Below, piece after piece: positions 1 through 7,679 of a stretch of 64,000 bases of DNA. The position numbers were made by a program, and so were the translations under genes. Under the pieces are notes generated by a model. That model had not been told where the DNA came from. It made no database searches and was given only the letters and a program-made list of their open reading frames with translations. Source of the DNA: an uncultured Desulfomonile sp. (GTDB lineage Bacteria > Desulfobacterota > Desulfomonilia > Desulfomonilales > Desulfomonilaceae). Position 1 is the first letter of the stretch. Each line of letters begins with the position of its first letter. The DNA lies in NCBI GenBank assembly GCA_903952205.1, contig CAJBEZ010000105.1, forward strand, positions 151,279-215,278, read 5' to 3'.

Positions 1-75
1 CATCCCAGAGTAATTCCTGTTGTCGTGCCGGAAGGGAAGGGAGGGGCTCTTCATTCCGTGGCCAGGATGAGATGA
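1..75 (+). CDS. C-terminal end of an unidentified gene (partial)
   Basis: Frame 1 is open from the first base to a TGA at 73-75 and ends in Arg-Met-Arg. Only about 24 residues are visible, so the product cannot be named. The stop lies two bases from the end of the convergent gene at 78-299, which is the tight spacing expected of two real converging genes. It could be chance, because an open frame of this length is not rare. Confidence 0.35.
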   Translation, partial: HPRVIPVVVPEGKGGALHSVARMR

Positions 76-77
76 AA

Positions 78-299
78 CTAAAATGAACTGTGTCTTTTTC
101 TCAAGGAGTCGAAAATCTGCTCTGCACGTTCAGCGTTTGTTTCAACCCAAATTAGCAATTCGCCTTTTTCAAAAACACAACCGAATTCCTTCTTCAGAGA
201 TTCCAAATACTTGATAGTTAAAGTCTTCGGATTTATTCCCAAGGCCTCTATGACTGTCCCGTGACGTTCATTCCCTTCGTCCTTGTTGCAAAAAACCAT
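78..299 (-). CDS. small hypothetical protein, 73 aa
   Basis: The ATG at 299 is preceded by a good ribosome binding site (AGAGGT, about six bases upstream on the minus strand). The product is a soluble, charged 73-residue protein without signal peptide or membrane segment. It has one Cys near the N terminus and one in the middle, and a predicted alpha/beta pattern. I do not recognise the family. It stands alone and faces away from the Cys-rich protein gene downstream. Confidence 0.6.
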   Translation of the reverse strand: MVFCNKDEGNERHGTVIEALGINPKTLTIKYLESLKKEFGCVFEKGELLIWVETNAERAEQIFDSLRKRHSSF

Positions 300-613
300 T
301 TTATTACCTCTGTCACTCAGCGTGTAAAAAAGTCCGCAACCTCAAATGGTCTCTCACAAATCATGCATTTTCTACGCCACATGATTTGCAGGCATTGTTC
401 AAATAAAAGATCTCACGTAAGCGCATTCCGCAGAAGGAACGTGGTGGGATATGATGGAATGGTTCCTACAAAATGGTATGTTCATAATGTAAAGTCATAC
501 CAAAATGTCACAGTTAGTGTTGAGGATTTAAGATAAAATTCTTGGGGAATCTGGGTTGACCATGCTGGGGGAAGTGCGATATGATAAACAAAAGGTTTTG
601 CGTCAAAGAAATA
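300..613. other. intergenic region upstream of the Cys-rich protein gene
   Basis: There is no convincing gene here. It holds an interrupted inverted repeat (GGTATG near 475 and CATACC near 495) and an A+T-rich stretch around 525-540 that could supply a -10 box for the downstream gene. No conserved RNA was recognised in this part. Confidence 0.4.
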
Positions 614-679
614 ACACCGGGGGACAGTGGTTTTGGCCGGCGGGCTAAAAGAAGTTTCCACTGCCGATTCAGAGGGTGT
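614..679 (+). promoter_or_regulatory. structured RNA leader that can cover the ribosome binding site
   Basis: Three nested stems can form just before the ATG at 683. P3 pairs 631-638 with 643-650 (eight pairs including one G-U, four-base loop GGCG). P2 stacks directly below it, pairing CAGTGG at 625-630 with CCACTG at 658-663, with a seven-base bulge at 651-657. P1 pairs ACACC at 614-618 with GGTGT at 675-679, which lies inside the likely Shine-Dalgarno AGAGGGTGT. The pairing is visible in the sequence; a regulatory role is inference. It does not match a riboswitch class I know. Confidence 0.45.
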
Positions 680-682
680 CAA

Positions 683-1528
683 ATGAAAAAGATTCTAATC
701 ACAGTAATGATGTGCGTTCTTTTACTTTGTCAAACAGGTTGGGGAAGTCAAGGCGAGCCACAAGATTTCGTAGGAGGACTCTTTGACATCGTTTTAGAAG
801 TAGTGACCATGCCATGCAGTCTGCTTGCGACTTGTCTCGGTTTGGACGACGGTTCGTGCGTGTCTCAACAATGTCCTATGCCGTGTTGCGCTCCGTCAAA
901 AGGTTGCTGTCGGTGTCCGTGCTGTAGCGGCGCCAGGCAATCAATGGTTTCACATTCGGTTCCCGTGGCTCAACCATTTTCTCACAAGAACAAATCTGAA
1001 CCAGCAAAGTCTGTGGAGTCTCTGATCCCGGTCAAGAAGTCGGGAACTGAAGCTCAAACTCCTGTTGTAGTTAGATCGTTACCTGAACCGGCAAGGTTTG
1101 CTGAACCAAAAGCTCAAACTGCGCCGCCGATGGCTCCAGAAATTTCCAGCGCTCCGTCGACTGCAAGCGCTATAGTGGTTTCGCCTCCGGAGCCTCTACC
1201 CCAAAGGGCGCCCGAAACGGAAACCGCTCCACCAATGGTTGAAATACGGCAAAAACTTCCTGACGTTGTCCCCTTAGCGCCGGATAATTTTATTTCTAAG
1301 CCAAAAGAGGAGATCCAAGAAGTCCGGAAACCTGTTGCTTCGGAACATGGAGTGGCGGAAGCCAAGGTCGAGAATCCGCTGCCTGCCCCGGAAGTGGTTG
1401 CGACAAAGAACGCTCCTGAAAAGAAAGAAATTGTTAAAGAGAAGCCAAAACAGCGTTCAAAAGCTCAGAAGAGTCCTTGCTCGCCGGTTTATCCACCGGC
1501 ATGCGGACCAAGGTTTTTCTATCGATGA
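683..1528 (+). CDS. secreted Cys-rich, Pro/Ala-rich protein
   Basis: The ATG at 683 gives a clear Sec signal peptide (MKKILIT, then a hydrophobic run to about residue 20) and has a Shine-Dalgarno (AGAGGGTGT). An in-frame ATG at 581 would bury the signal, so 683 is preferred. After the signal comes a short helix, then a Cys cluster at about residues 52-80 with ten or more Cys, including CPMPCC and CCRCPCC. The rest is low-complexity Pro/Ala/Glu/Lys sequence, typical of a periplasmic or envelope-spanning linker, ending in a short Cys-containing tail. The Cys cluster could bind metal or form disulfides. No family is recognised. Confidence 0.7.
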   Translation: MKKILITVMMCVLLLCQTGWGSQGEPQDFVGGLFDIVLEVVTMPCSLLATCLGLDDGSCVSQQCPMPCCAPSKGCCRCPCCSGARQSMVSHSVPVAQPFSHKNKSEPAKSVESLIPVKKSGTEAQTPVVVRSLPEPARFAEPKAQTAPPMAPEISSAPSTASAIVVSPPEPLPQRAPETETAPPMVEIRQKLPDVVPLAPDNFISKPKEEIQEVRKPVASEHGVAEAKVENPLPAPEVVATKNAPEKKEIVKEKPKQRSKAQKSPCSPVYPPACGPRFFYR

Positions 1529-1562
1529 CCACGAGATGTTTTTTTTACTGAGAAGGCGACCA

Positions 1563-2282
1563 TTAATTTTGTCGAGCAATACGTTTTCGCAGTCTGATGT
1601 TGAGCATCTCAACGCACACAGAAAATGCCATAGCAAAGTAAATGTAGCCTTTGGGAACGTGATTCCCAAAACCGTCCGCTATGAGCACAACCCCCACTAC
1701 CACCAGAAAAGATAATGCGAGCATCTTGATGGTGGGATGCCCCGAAACAAATTCGCCAATCGCTGAGGCGAATACCATCATCAGTCCTACTGATACGACG
1801 ACAGCGGCGATCATAACCGGAAGCTGATTTACCATCCCCACCGCGGTGATAATAGAGTCGAGCGAGAATATCAGATCTATCAGTATTATTTGAACGATTA
1901 CCCCCATGAAACTGGCTGCGACCACTTTTGCGACATCCTGGCGTTCTCTTTCAAGCATTTGATGAATCTCTCTGGTGCTTTTCCACAGCAGAAATAATCC
2001 TCCACTGATCAGAATGAAATCCCTACCGGAAATTTCGTTCCCCAGCACGGAGAACCACGGAGCGGTTAGGCCGATGAGCCAGGATAAAACCGACAACAAC
2101 CCTATCCTCATGAACATTGCGAAGAAAAGACCGATTCTTCTAGCAATCCCTCGTCTGTTTTCGGGCAGTCTCTCAACAACAATAGAGATGAAAATTATGT
2201 TGTCGATCCCCAGAACAAGTTCAAGTGCCGTCAGTGTAACAAAAGCTATCCAAACGTCTGCGCTCATCAACAATTCTAGCAT
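1563..2282 (-). CDS. TerC/YgdQ-family integral membrane protein
   Basis: The protein has about seven hydrophobic segments. It carries the family signature LELVLGIDNIIFI near the N terminus and a second acidic membrane motif (LIFSLDSIITA) near residue 140; the intramembrane Asp residues are conserved in TerC proteins. Related proteins are linked to metal-ion export or homeostasis and tellurite resistance; the substrate here is unknown. About 239 residues matches the short YgdQ-like members without CBS domains. The ATG at 2282 is preferred over a TTG at 2288 because the AGAGG box sits six bases before it. It diverges from the oxidoreductase gene. Confidence 0.85.
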   Translation of the reverse strand: MLELLMSADVWIAFVTLTALELVLGIDNIIFISIVVERLPENRRGIARRIGLFFAMFMRIGLLSVLSWLIGLTAPWFSVLGNEISGRDFILISGGLFLLWKSTREIHQMLERERQDVAKVVAASFMGVIVQIILIDLIFSLDSIITAVGMVNQLPVMIAAVVVSVGLMMVFASAIGEFVSGHPTIKMLALSFLVVVGVVLIADGFGNHVPKGYIYFAMAFSVCVEMLNIRLRKRIARQN

Positions 2283-2364
2283 TGCCAACCTCTATGTAAT
2301 TCGGTTTAAAGATATGTGCCGTGAGACTTCATTGTAATCCTGAAATAATCATTTACGGAATTAC

Positions 2365-2393
2365 TTCCATAATGCTAACGGGCCGCCTATAAT
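2365..2393 (+). promoter_or_regulatory. candidate promoter for the flavin oxidoreductase gene
   Basis: A perfect TATAAT lies at 2388-2393. A poor -35 (TTCCAT, 2365-2370) sits 17 bases upstream. The -10 is 34 bases before the ATG, with a strong Shine-Dalgarno (AAAGGGAGGAA) between. The weak -35 suggests activator dependence or a misassignment. Confidence 0.4.
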
Positions 2394-2427
2394 TGTAGCA
2401 GAAAATATTCAAAGGGAGGAACCTCAA

Positions 2428-3501
2428 ATGCCCGGCCTCTTTGATAGCTTTACCATCAAGTCCATAACCCTTCGCAATAGAATCGGAGTTTCACCGATGT
2501 GTCAATACGTGTCCAATGATGGCATGGCGACTGATTGGCATCTCGTCCATCTTGGGTCCAGGGCCGTCGGAGGCGCCGGACTGATCATAGCCGAAGCCAC
2601 CGCTGTAGAACCCCGAGGTCGGATCTCCCCGACAGACGCCGGTCTGTGGTCGGACGAACATATAGGGCCTCTGGCCCGAATCACCAGCTTCATATCAAAA
2701 CACGGGAGTGTTCCCGGCCTACAGTTGGCTCACGCCGGACGCAAGGCGAGCGCCGCGCGACCTTGGGAGGGCGATCACTCACTGAAAGAAGAAGAAGGCG
2801 GTTGGGAAACCGTCGCCCCGAGCGCTCTGGCCTTTGGAGACAAATTGTGGAAAATTCCCAAGGAAATGACGATTCAAGACATCATGGATGTTCAGGAATC
2901 ATTCGCATTGGCCGCTCGAAGAGCTTGGCAGGCCGGTTACAAGTGGCTTGAATTGCATGCGGCGCACGGATACCTGTGCCACAGTTTCTATTCTCCGATT
3001 TCTAACAAGCGCACAGATCAGTATGGGGGCAGTTTAGAGAACCGATGCCGATTCACTGTCGAAACTCTTGCTCGTATAAGGGCAGTTTGGCCGAATGAAC
3101 TGCCTCTGGCTGTCAGGATATCCTGCTCGGATTGGGTTGAAGGAGGCTGGACCATGGATGAGTCGATTGAATTGGCACGTAAGCTCAAAGATGCCGGAGC
3201 CGACCTCATAGATTGCAGTTCGGGTTTTGGGTCGCCGGACCACAGAAAATATCCATTTGGGCCAGGATGGCAGGTCCATTTCTCCGAGGCCATTAGGAGA
3301 GAGGTTAGGATTGCCACGGCTTCGGTTGGGCTTATTACAGACCCGGTTCAGGCTAATGAGATTATTTCGTCGGGCAAGGCGGACATAACGCTGCTGGGCC
3401 GGGAAATGCTCAGAGACCCGTATTGGCCTCATCGCGCGGCAAAAGTCCTAAACGTTGACCTGAAAAGTATAGCGCCTGCGCCTTACGCTCACTGGATCTG
3501 A
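2428..3501 (+). CDS. NADH:flavin oxidoreductase, old yellow enzyme family (YqjM/NamA type)
   Basis: This is a 357-residue single-domain TIM-barrel flavoenzyme of the thermophilic-like OYE class, which uses FMN and NAD(P)H to reduce activated C=C bonds in the cytoplasm. Visible family marks are the opening LFDSFTIKSITLRNRI, SPMCQYVSNDGMATDWH (with the Cys that tunes FMN), the substrate-binding HAAHGYL pair of His near residue 180, NKRTDQYGGSLENR, and the C-terminal GREMLRDPYWP. It lacks the iron-sulfur extension of 2,4-dienoyl-CoA reductases. Its Shine-Dalgarno (GGGAGGAA) is strong. No neighbour reveals the natural substrate. Confidence 0.92.
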   Translation: MPGLFDSFTIKSITLRNRIGVSPMCQYVSNDGMATDWHLVHLGSRAVGGAGLIIAEATAVEPRGRISPTDAGLWSDEHIGPLARITSFISKHGSVPGLQLAHAGRKASAARPWEGDHSLKEEEGGWETVAPSALAFGDKLWKIPKEMTIQDIMDVQESFALAARRAWQAGYKWLELHAAHGYLCHSFYSPISNKRTDQYGGSLENRCRFTVETLARIRAVWPNELPLAVRISCSDWVEGGWTMDESIELARKLKDAGADLIDCSSGFGSPDHRKYPFGPGWQVHFSEAIRREVRIATASVGLITDPVQANEIISSGKADITLLGREMLRDPYWPHRAAKVLNVDLKSIAPAPYAHWI

Positions 3502-3508
3502 CCCGTTG

Positions 3509-3544
3509 AAAAAAAGCGCACTGAAGTAGGATCAGCCTCAGTGC
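3509..3544 (-). terminator. rho-independent terminator of the cyclase gene
   Basis: GCACTGA at 3518-3524 pairs with TCAGTGC at 3538-3544 around a 13-base loop. Read on the minus strand the stem is followed after two bases by seven T residues. It lies 66 bases past the stop of the minus-strand cyclase gene. It may also limit read-through from the converging oxidoreductase gene. Confidence 0.65.
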
Positions 3545-3609
3545 CTATCATTAGGCTTTTTGGGGAACGGGCTTTCGTTTACCAGAGCCGAATTAGCGAC
3601 TCAGAAGAA

Positions 3610-5343
3610 TCATCCTCTGATACCAAGAACCTTGTAGAGCTTTACGGAGCCTTCTATACCTTTGAGTTGCGCCTCCCTTTCCTGCCCGACCACAACTTCA
3701 GAAGCGACCTGGTGATATACCGATTCAGTTATGAATATTTCACTTCCCGCTGTTAATGCCTGAACTCGAAAAGCTACATTAATAGGACTGCCCACAGCCC
3801 CGTATTTCTTGCGCCTTTGCGATCCGATATTTCCCACAACCAGCTCGCCGCTATTTATACCGATCCCCATTTTCAATTCCGGTAGCCCGAGATTGAGACT
3901 CTCTCTATTGAATTCATCCATCACACTTTGCATCTCAATTGCGCACAACGCCGCGCGTTTCGCATGGTCGGAAAAAGACCTGGGAGCCCCGAAAAAAACG
4001 AGAATTCCGTCTCCCGTAAACTCATCTATTGTTCCGCTATAATGCAGGATAATGTCGGTCATTCGTTCCAGATACCGATTCAAAAGGAGCAGAAGATCGC
4101 TCGAATTCATGGATTCAGTGATCCTCGTAAAACCTCTTAGGTCCGACACGAGTATGGTGATATCCCTCAATTCGCCCCCAAGTTTTATCCCCCCGGGAGA
4201 CTCGAGTATTTCGCTAACAACTTCATCACTTAAATATGATCCAAAGGTTTCAAGGACAAAAACCTTCCGAGCTCTCTCCTGTTCGAGTTTTTCTTCGGCC
4301 AGCTTGCGTGTGGTGATGTCCACCACGATCCCTTCAAAGTGGGTAATGCCACCCTTATCGTTTCGGACAATCCACATTCGTTCGTCAAGCCAGCGTGTTT
4401 CTCCTGATCCGGCAATAATCCTGTATTCCTGGCTGAAGCCGCTCTGCCTTGCCTCAGACCCCGCTTCAAGCCGCAATTTTTCCTTGACAGTTTCTTTGTC
4501 TTCAGGGTGAACAACCTCAAACAAATTGATCCGTCCTAACAACAAATCTTCAGCGGAATATCCCAGTTGACTCACATTTTCTGAAACGAACTCCACAGGC
4601 CAACCTGGTCCCACACGGAATCTAAAGGCTATCGATGGACTTCTTCTCACAATTTGCTCCAGTATTCCGACAGGTTTAGTGATGAGTCGCACAAACAGGA
4701 GGGCTACAATCCCGGCGATCAGTACAGCCGCAACGACCGTTATTCCTACAACCAACATAGTTGTCCGGAATGAAGCCTGGATCTTGGAGTCTATAGATTC
4801 CTGCCGAATCTTTATTGCTTCCCTTGCGCTCTCCACGTTATTCGACACCTTCGTAGTGGCAATCCTGAAGAAATTCTGAAGGGCGTTTCTGTCCTTATCT
4901 ATCTGCTGGAGCTTTGTTTCGTCTATTGGATCTGTCAAAAGAATCCGGTCCCGATTCCTGTCCAGTTTTTTCAGTTGTTCAAAATTTCTGGAGAATCTTT
5001 CCAGGATATCGTCAACCCGTCCGAGGATTTCCCTTATTTCTGGTATCGAACTCGAACTGTTAGCCCTTTGCGCCATTCGTCTGGTCAGTGCCAATCTGTA
5101 GTCGATGTCCCAGGCTGACTGCGTGTCGCGATAATTGAGGTAACTGGTGAAAGCCCCATCTAGCAACAGCATGTTCGACCCTATGTCATACGCCGACGCT
5201 GTATACCTCGCCAGGGAGCTATAATGATTCGCTCCGTCAACAGCCTCGACCAAGGCCAGATAGCCCGCTGCGGCCGTCAATATGATAAGGGCCACCATTA
5301 GGACAAAACCTGAGATGACCGTCAGTTTAATTCTGTTCTTCAC
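3610..5343 (-). CDS. membrane-bound PAS class III nucleotide cyclase
   Basis: The 577-residue protein has a membrane segment at about 7-30, a helical extracytoplasmic region to about 190, a second membrane segment at about 195-220, a PAS/PAC domain at about 235-350 and a class III cyclase domain at about 385-577. Metal-binding Asp residues are D401 (SDLRGFT) and D445 (FTGDG), and the transition-state pair is N522/R526 (INVAFR). At the base-selecting positions it has E441 instead of the adenylate-cyclase Lys, and S519 (AVGSPIN) where Asp is usual, so ATP specificity cannot be assumed. It lies 48 bases behind the binding-lipoprotein gene and is probably cotranscribed with it. Confidence 0.88.
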   Translation of the reverse strand: MKNRIKLTVISGFVLMVALIILTAAAGYLALVEAVDGANHYSSLARYTASAYDIGSNMLLLDGAFTSYLNYRDTQSAWDIDYRLALTRRMAQRANSSSSIPEIREILGRVDDILERFSRNFEQLKKLDRNRDRILLTDPIDETKLQQIDKDRNALQNFFRIATTKVSNNVESAREAIKIRQESIDSKIQASFRTTMLVVGITVVAAVLIAGIVALLFVRLITKPVGILEQIVRRSPSIAFRFRVGPGWPVEFVSENVSQLGYSAEDLLLGRINLFEVVHPEDKETVKEKLRLEAGSEARQSGFSQEYRIIAGSGETRWLDERMWIVRNDKGGITHFEGIVVDITTRKLAEEKLEQERARKVFVLETFGSYLSDEVVSEILESPGGIKLGGELRDITILVSDLRGFTRITESMNSSDLLLLLNRYLERMTDIILHYSGTIDEFTGDGILVFFGAPRSFSDHAKRAALCAIEMQSVMDEFNRESLNLGLPELKMGIGINSGELVVGNIGSQRRKKYGAVGSPINVAFRVQALTAGSEIFITESVYHQVASEVVVGQEREAQLKGIEGSVKLYKVLGIRG

Positions 5344-5391
5344 TGCGTGTCTGATCCCGTTAAGACTTGGCCTGTAAAAATGTTACAGATC

Positions 5392-6429
5392 TCAATAGGC
5401 GTAGTTTACCATGTTGGCCTTTGTGACATCTATCCACCCCTTGCCAAAAAAGAGGTTCGATTTTCGTTGATCCTCCCTGATGTTTTGATATCCCCTTATT
5501 CCAAGATCAGTTTCATTATGGATTTTAATACCCCTGAGCGTCATTAGAGCGGCCATGTTCATCGCATAGCCCGCATCTGCAGGATCCCAAAAACTTATTG
5601 TCTCTAATGATCCTTCCTCAAGATAACTCTTGCATGCTGAAGGCAGAGAAACCCCAACAACGTTAACAGTTTCTTGCCGTCCAGCCGTCTCTACCGCAAG
5701 AGCCGCCGATGGGACCGAAACCATTGTGAATCCTAATATGCCACGGAGCTCAGGAAATGTTTCCAGCAGTTCCCGTGCTCTCGCAAATGAACGGGCGGGA
5801 TTGTCATGATCTTCTATTGCGTCTGAAACTAGCTTCATATCGGGATATTTTTCGAGTTGACGGGAGATTGCGGCACCGAGCCATTCCATGTGCGACTGAC
5901 TACCGTAGCTGCCGAGAATAACGGCGTAAGGGCCTTTATGTTTCATGTACATCGCGAGTTCATCCATCAGGTGGATTCCCCAGGCCCTGTTGTCGAACGG
6001 CTCCAGGATGATGTCTGCGTTGACCATGTTGGAAGCTTCATGGGCCACTATAACGATCCCTGTTTCTCTCGCCTTCTTTAGCGATGATTCAACCGCTGGA
6101 ACGGAGAACGGGACGACGCATATTGCGTCAACTCCCTGTCGGATCAGTTCGTCGATCATCTGGGCCTGCAGTGGGCCATCCGCCCTCGCCGGCCCCACCA
6201 TGAAAGCGTCCTGGCCGGTTTCCTGTGCAAATCGCATGACGCCTGTCCTCATCCTCGCGAACCAGGGAATGCCGTCGACTTTTACAAGCGTGGCTATCTT
6301 GTATTTTTTCTCGAGGTTATTAGTCTCCGCCTGTTTTGGCGATCGCGTGTTGGAATCGCAAGCGGCTACACAAAATAATATCAATGGTATCAGTAGAATG
6401 CGGTTCAATGTTTTGGAATCTATGCCCAT
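5392..6429 (-). CDS. periplasmic sugar/AI-2-type substrate-binding lipoprotein
   Basis: The ATG at 6429 gives a lipoprotein signal with lipobox VAAC (Cys24), so the protein should be anchored in the periplasm. The 345-residue product has the two-lobe fold of RbsB/LuxP-type binding proteins (Peripla_BP_4): IATLVKVDGIPWF at the start of lobe 1, repeated DA(I/F) strand motifs, and WDPADAGYAMN near the hinge. No permease or ATPase gene is nearby. The next gene is a membrane-bound PAS cyclase. I infer a sensory role, presenting a bound ligand to the cyclase, as LuxP does for LuxQ. A longer reading from 6495 lacks a ribosome binding site and would bury the signal. Confidence 0.82.
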   Translation of the reverse strand: MGIDSKTLNRILLIPLILFCVAACDSNTRSPKQAETNNLEKKYKIATLVKVDGIPWFARMRTGVMRFAQETGQDAFMVGPARADGPLQAQMIDELIRQGVDAICVVPFSVPAVESSLKKARETGIVIVAHEASNMVNADIILEPFDNRAWGIHLMDELAMYMKHKGPYAVILGSYGSQSHMEWLGAAISRQLEKYPDMKLVSDAIEDHDNPARSFARARELLETFPELRGILGFTMVSVPSAALAVETAGRQETVNVVGVSLPSACKSYLEEGSLETISFWDPADAGYAMNMAALMTLRGIKIHNETDLGIRGYQNIREDQRKSNLFFGKGWIDVTKANMVNYAY

Positions 6430-6521
6430 GTTTGTTCTTCTTGACTTTGAGGTCGGTATTGATACGCTCGACTTTGCGCTACTGAACTTTTCCATTCAAA
6501 TGTCACAAAGGAGAAGATAGC

Positions 6522-6833
6522 ATGTCTGATGCTCCGAAAACAGACCAGAATCAGGTAATGGATATTTCAACCATCCTTAACAATCCCCAGATTCAGAAAT
6601 TATACGTAAACAGAACGGTCGTGGGAAACACAATTAGTGACATGTTCGTGATCGCTCAGTCAACGGGGACACAGCCTGTGGTAATCCAGATGTCATTTAT
6701 CACAGCCAAAACCCTGGCTGATGACCTACTAAAAATGATTGCGGAATTCGAAGACAAAACAGGGCAGAAAATCCTCTCAATGAAAGACATCCAGGGAAAA
6801 CTCGCCAAACAGTTCAGTGGGGCTCCTATGTAA
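6522..6833 (+). CDS. conserved-looking 103-residue protein, function unknown
   Basis: A strong Shine-Dalgarno (AAAGGAG) precedes the ATG. The product is soluble and has a mixed alpha/beta pattern: a short charged N terminus, a strand-rich middle (NRTVVGNTISDMFV, then PVVIQMSFITAKTLADD) and a C-terminal amphipathic helix. It has no Cys, signal peptide or membrane segment. I do not recognise it with confidence. It diverges from the binding-lipoprotein gene, and the two could share a promoter region. Confidence 0.65.
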   Translation: MSDAPKTDQNQVMDISTILNNPQIQKLYVNRTVVGNTISDMFVIAQSTGTQPVVIQMSFITAKTLADDLLKMIAEFEDKTGQKILSMKDIQGKLAKQFSGAPM

Positions 6834-6875
6834 TTGGGATCAAGATCAGCGCTCATTGATTATATTGTTTTCATC

Positions 6876-6904
6876 TTTGAATCAAACATTCCCTCTGTTA
6901 TAAT
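6876..6904 (+). promoter_or_regulatory. promoter of the toxin-antitoxin operon
   Basis: TATAAT at 6899-6904 is a perfect -10. TTGAAT at 6877-6882 (spacing 16) or TTTGAA at 6876-6881 (spacing 17) is a fair -35. The start would fall just upstream of the antitoxin ATG at 6935, as is usual for compact autoregulated toxin-antitoxin operons. Confidence 0.55.
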
Positions 6905-6934
6905 CTTTACAGCATGATTGTTGAGAGGTCGGAG

Positions 6935-7192
6935 ATGGAAACAAACCGGAAAATTGTCATTGATGTCCCGGATGACGTCTTTGAATCTATTACTGAATTT
7001 AAAAAGAGAATGCGCATAGACAATGACAGCACGGCTGTTTTCGAACTTTTAAAATATGCGCTTTCCTTGCCTCCGTATTTTGCTTTTTTCGACTGGCGGA
7101 TAGCCGAGGAGGAAGCTGATGCCGATATTGAATCCGGGAATGTGCGGTCCTTTGAATCCACAGACGACTTTCTTGCAGATCTAAGAATATGA
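6935..7192 (+). CDS. antitoxin of a type II toxin-antitoxin pair
   Basis: The ATG at 6935 is preferred over one at 6914 because GAGAGGT lies six bases before it. The 85-residue acidic protein starts with a strand-helix pattern (KIVIDVPDDVFESITEFKKR) like ribbon-helix-helix antitoxins. It ends in an acidic tail (FESTDDFLADLRI) of the kind that wraps around RelE/ParE toxins. Its stop overlaps the toxin start by four bases (ATGA), so the two are translationally coupled. The assignment rests on size, order and overlap more than on a strong family match. Confidence 0.65.
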   Translation: METNRKIVIDVPDDVFESITEFKKRMRIDNDSTAVFELLKYALSLPPYFAFFDWRIAEEEADADIESGNVRSFESTDDFLADLRI

Positions 7193-7449
7193 GGATATCC
7201 AGAACCGATTCATTCAAAGACGATTTCAGTCAATTACCCGTTCCGATTCAAAAACTTTTCGAAAAAAAACTCAAACTTTTTATGAACAATATAAAACACC
7301 TGTCTCTCAGGGTTAAGAAGTTACACGGATTCGAAAACCGATGGGAGGCCAGCATAAATATGTTCTACCGTTTCACCTTTGAAATCCATACGGATTACTA
7401 TCTTTTTAGACGAATCGGCCCACACGATATTACTCTCAAGAGGCCCTAA
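7189..7449 (+). CDS. RelE/ParE-superfamily toxin
   Basis: The 86-residue basic protein has the RelE/ParE pattern: N-terminal helix (FKDDFSQLPVPIQKLFEKKL), a central LRVKKLHGFENRWEASI segment with the Arg/Trp of the family, then two strands (YRFTFEIHTDYYLF) ending in HDIT. Family members are ribosome-dependent mRNA interferases or gyrase poisons; which applies cannot be read here. It lacks a Shine-Dalgarno of its own and relies on coupling to the antitoxin. Confidence 0.75.
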   Translation: MRISRTDSFKDDFSQLPVPIQKLFEKKLKLFMNNIKHLSLRVKKLHGFENRWEASINMFYRFTFEIHTDYYLFRRIGPHDITLKRP

Positions 7450-7679
7450 CGCTCTGAGAAAGTAGTTTACAATCTATGGCAGCCTGAACAGGAAATTCTC
7501 TCGTCGCCCCCATAAGCTGACTTCCGTAAAAATAACTATATATTAATCGCTTATCTATGGGCCGAAGCTTTTTGTGTAATAAATTGCTCTATATTGAGCT
7601 GCGTTCTTTCATAATGATGGATGTTGGAAAAGAGATATATTAAAGTGTAAGCAAATATCCTCGTTCCAGGAGGAAGCCG
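7450..7679. other. intergenic region before the giant hybrid kinase
   Basis: The region is A+T-rich with no gene. It contains TATATT-like boxes near 7538 and 7590 and a strong Shine-Dalgarno (CCAGGAGGAAG) immediately before 7680. No terminator is evident for the toxin gene. Confidence 0.35.

Noticed and set aside
600..660. Known c-di-GMP (GEMM) riboswitch in the leader
   Set aside because: The foldable region lacks the conserved GEMM core sequences. I do not assign it to a known class.
581..682. Upstream start for the Cys-rich protein
   Set aside because: It would place 34 charged residues before a clear signal peptide and ignore the ribosome binding site at 671-679.
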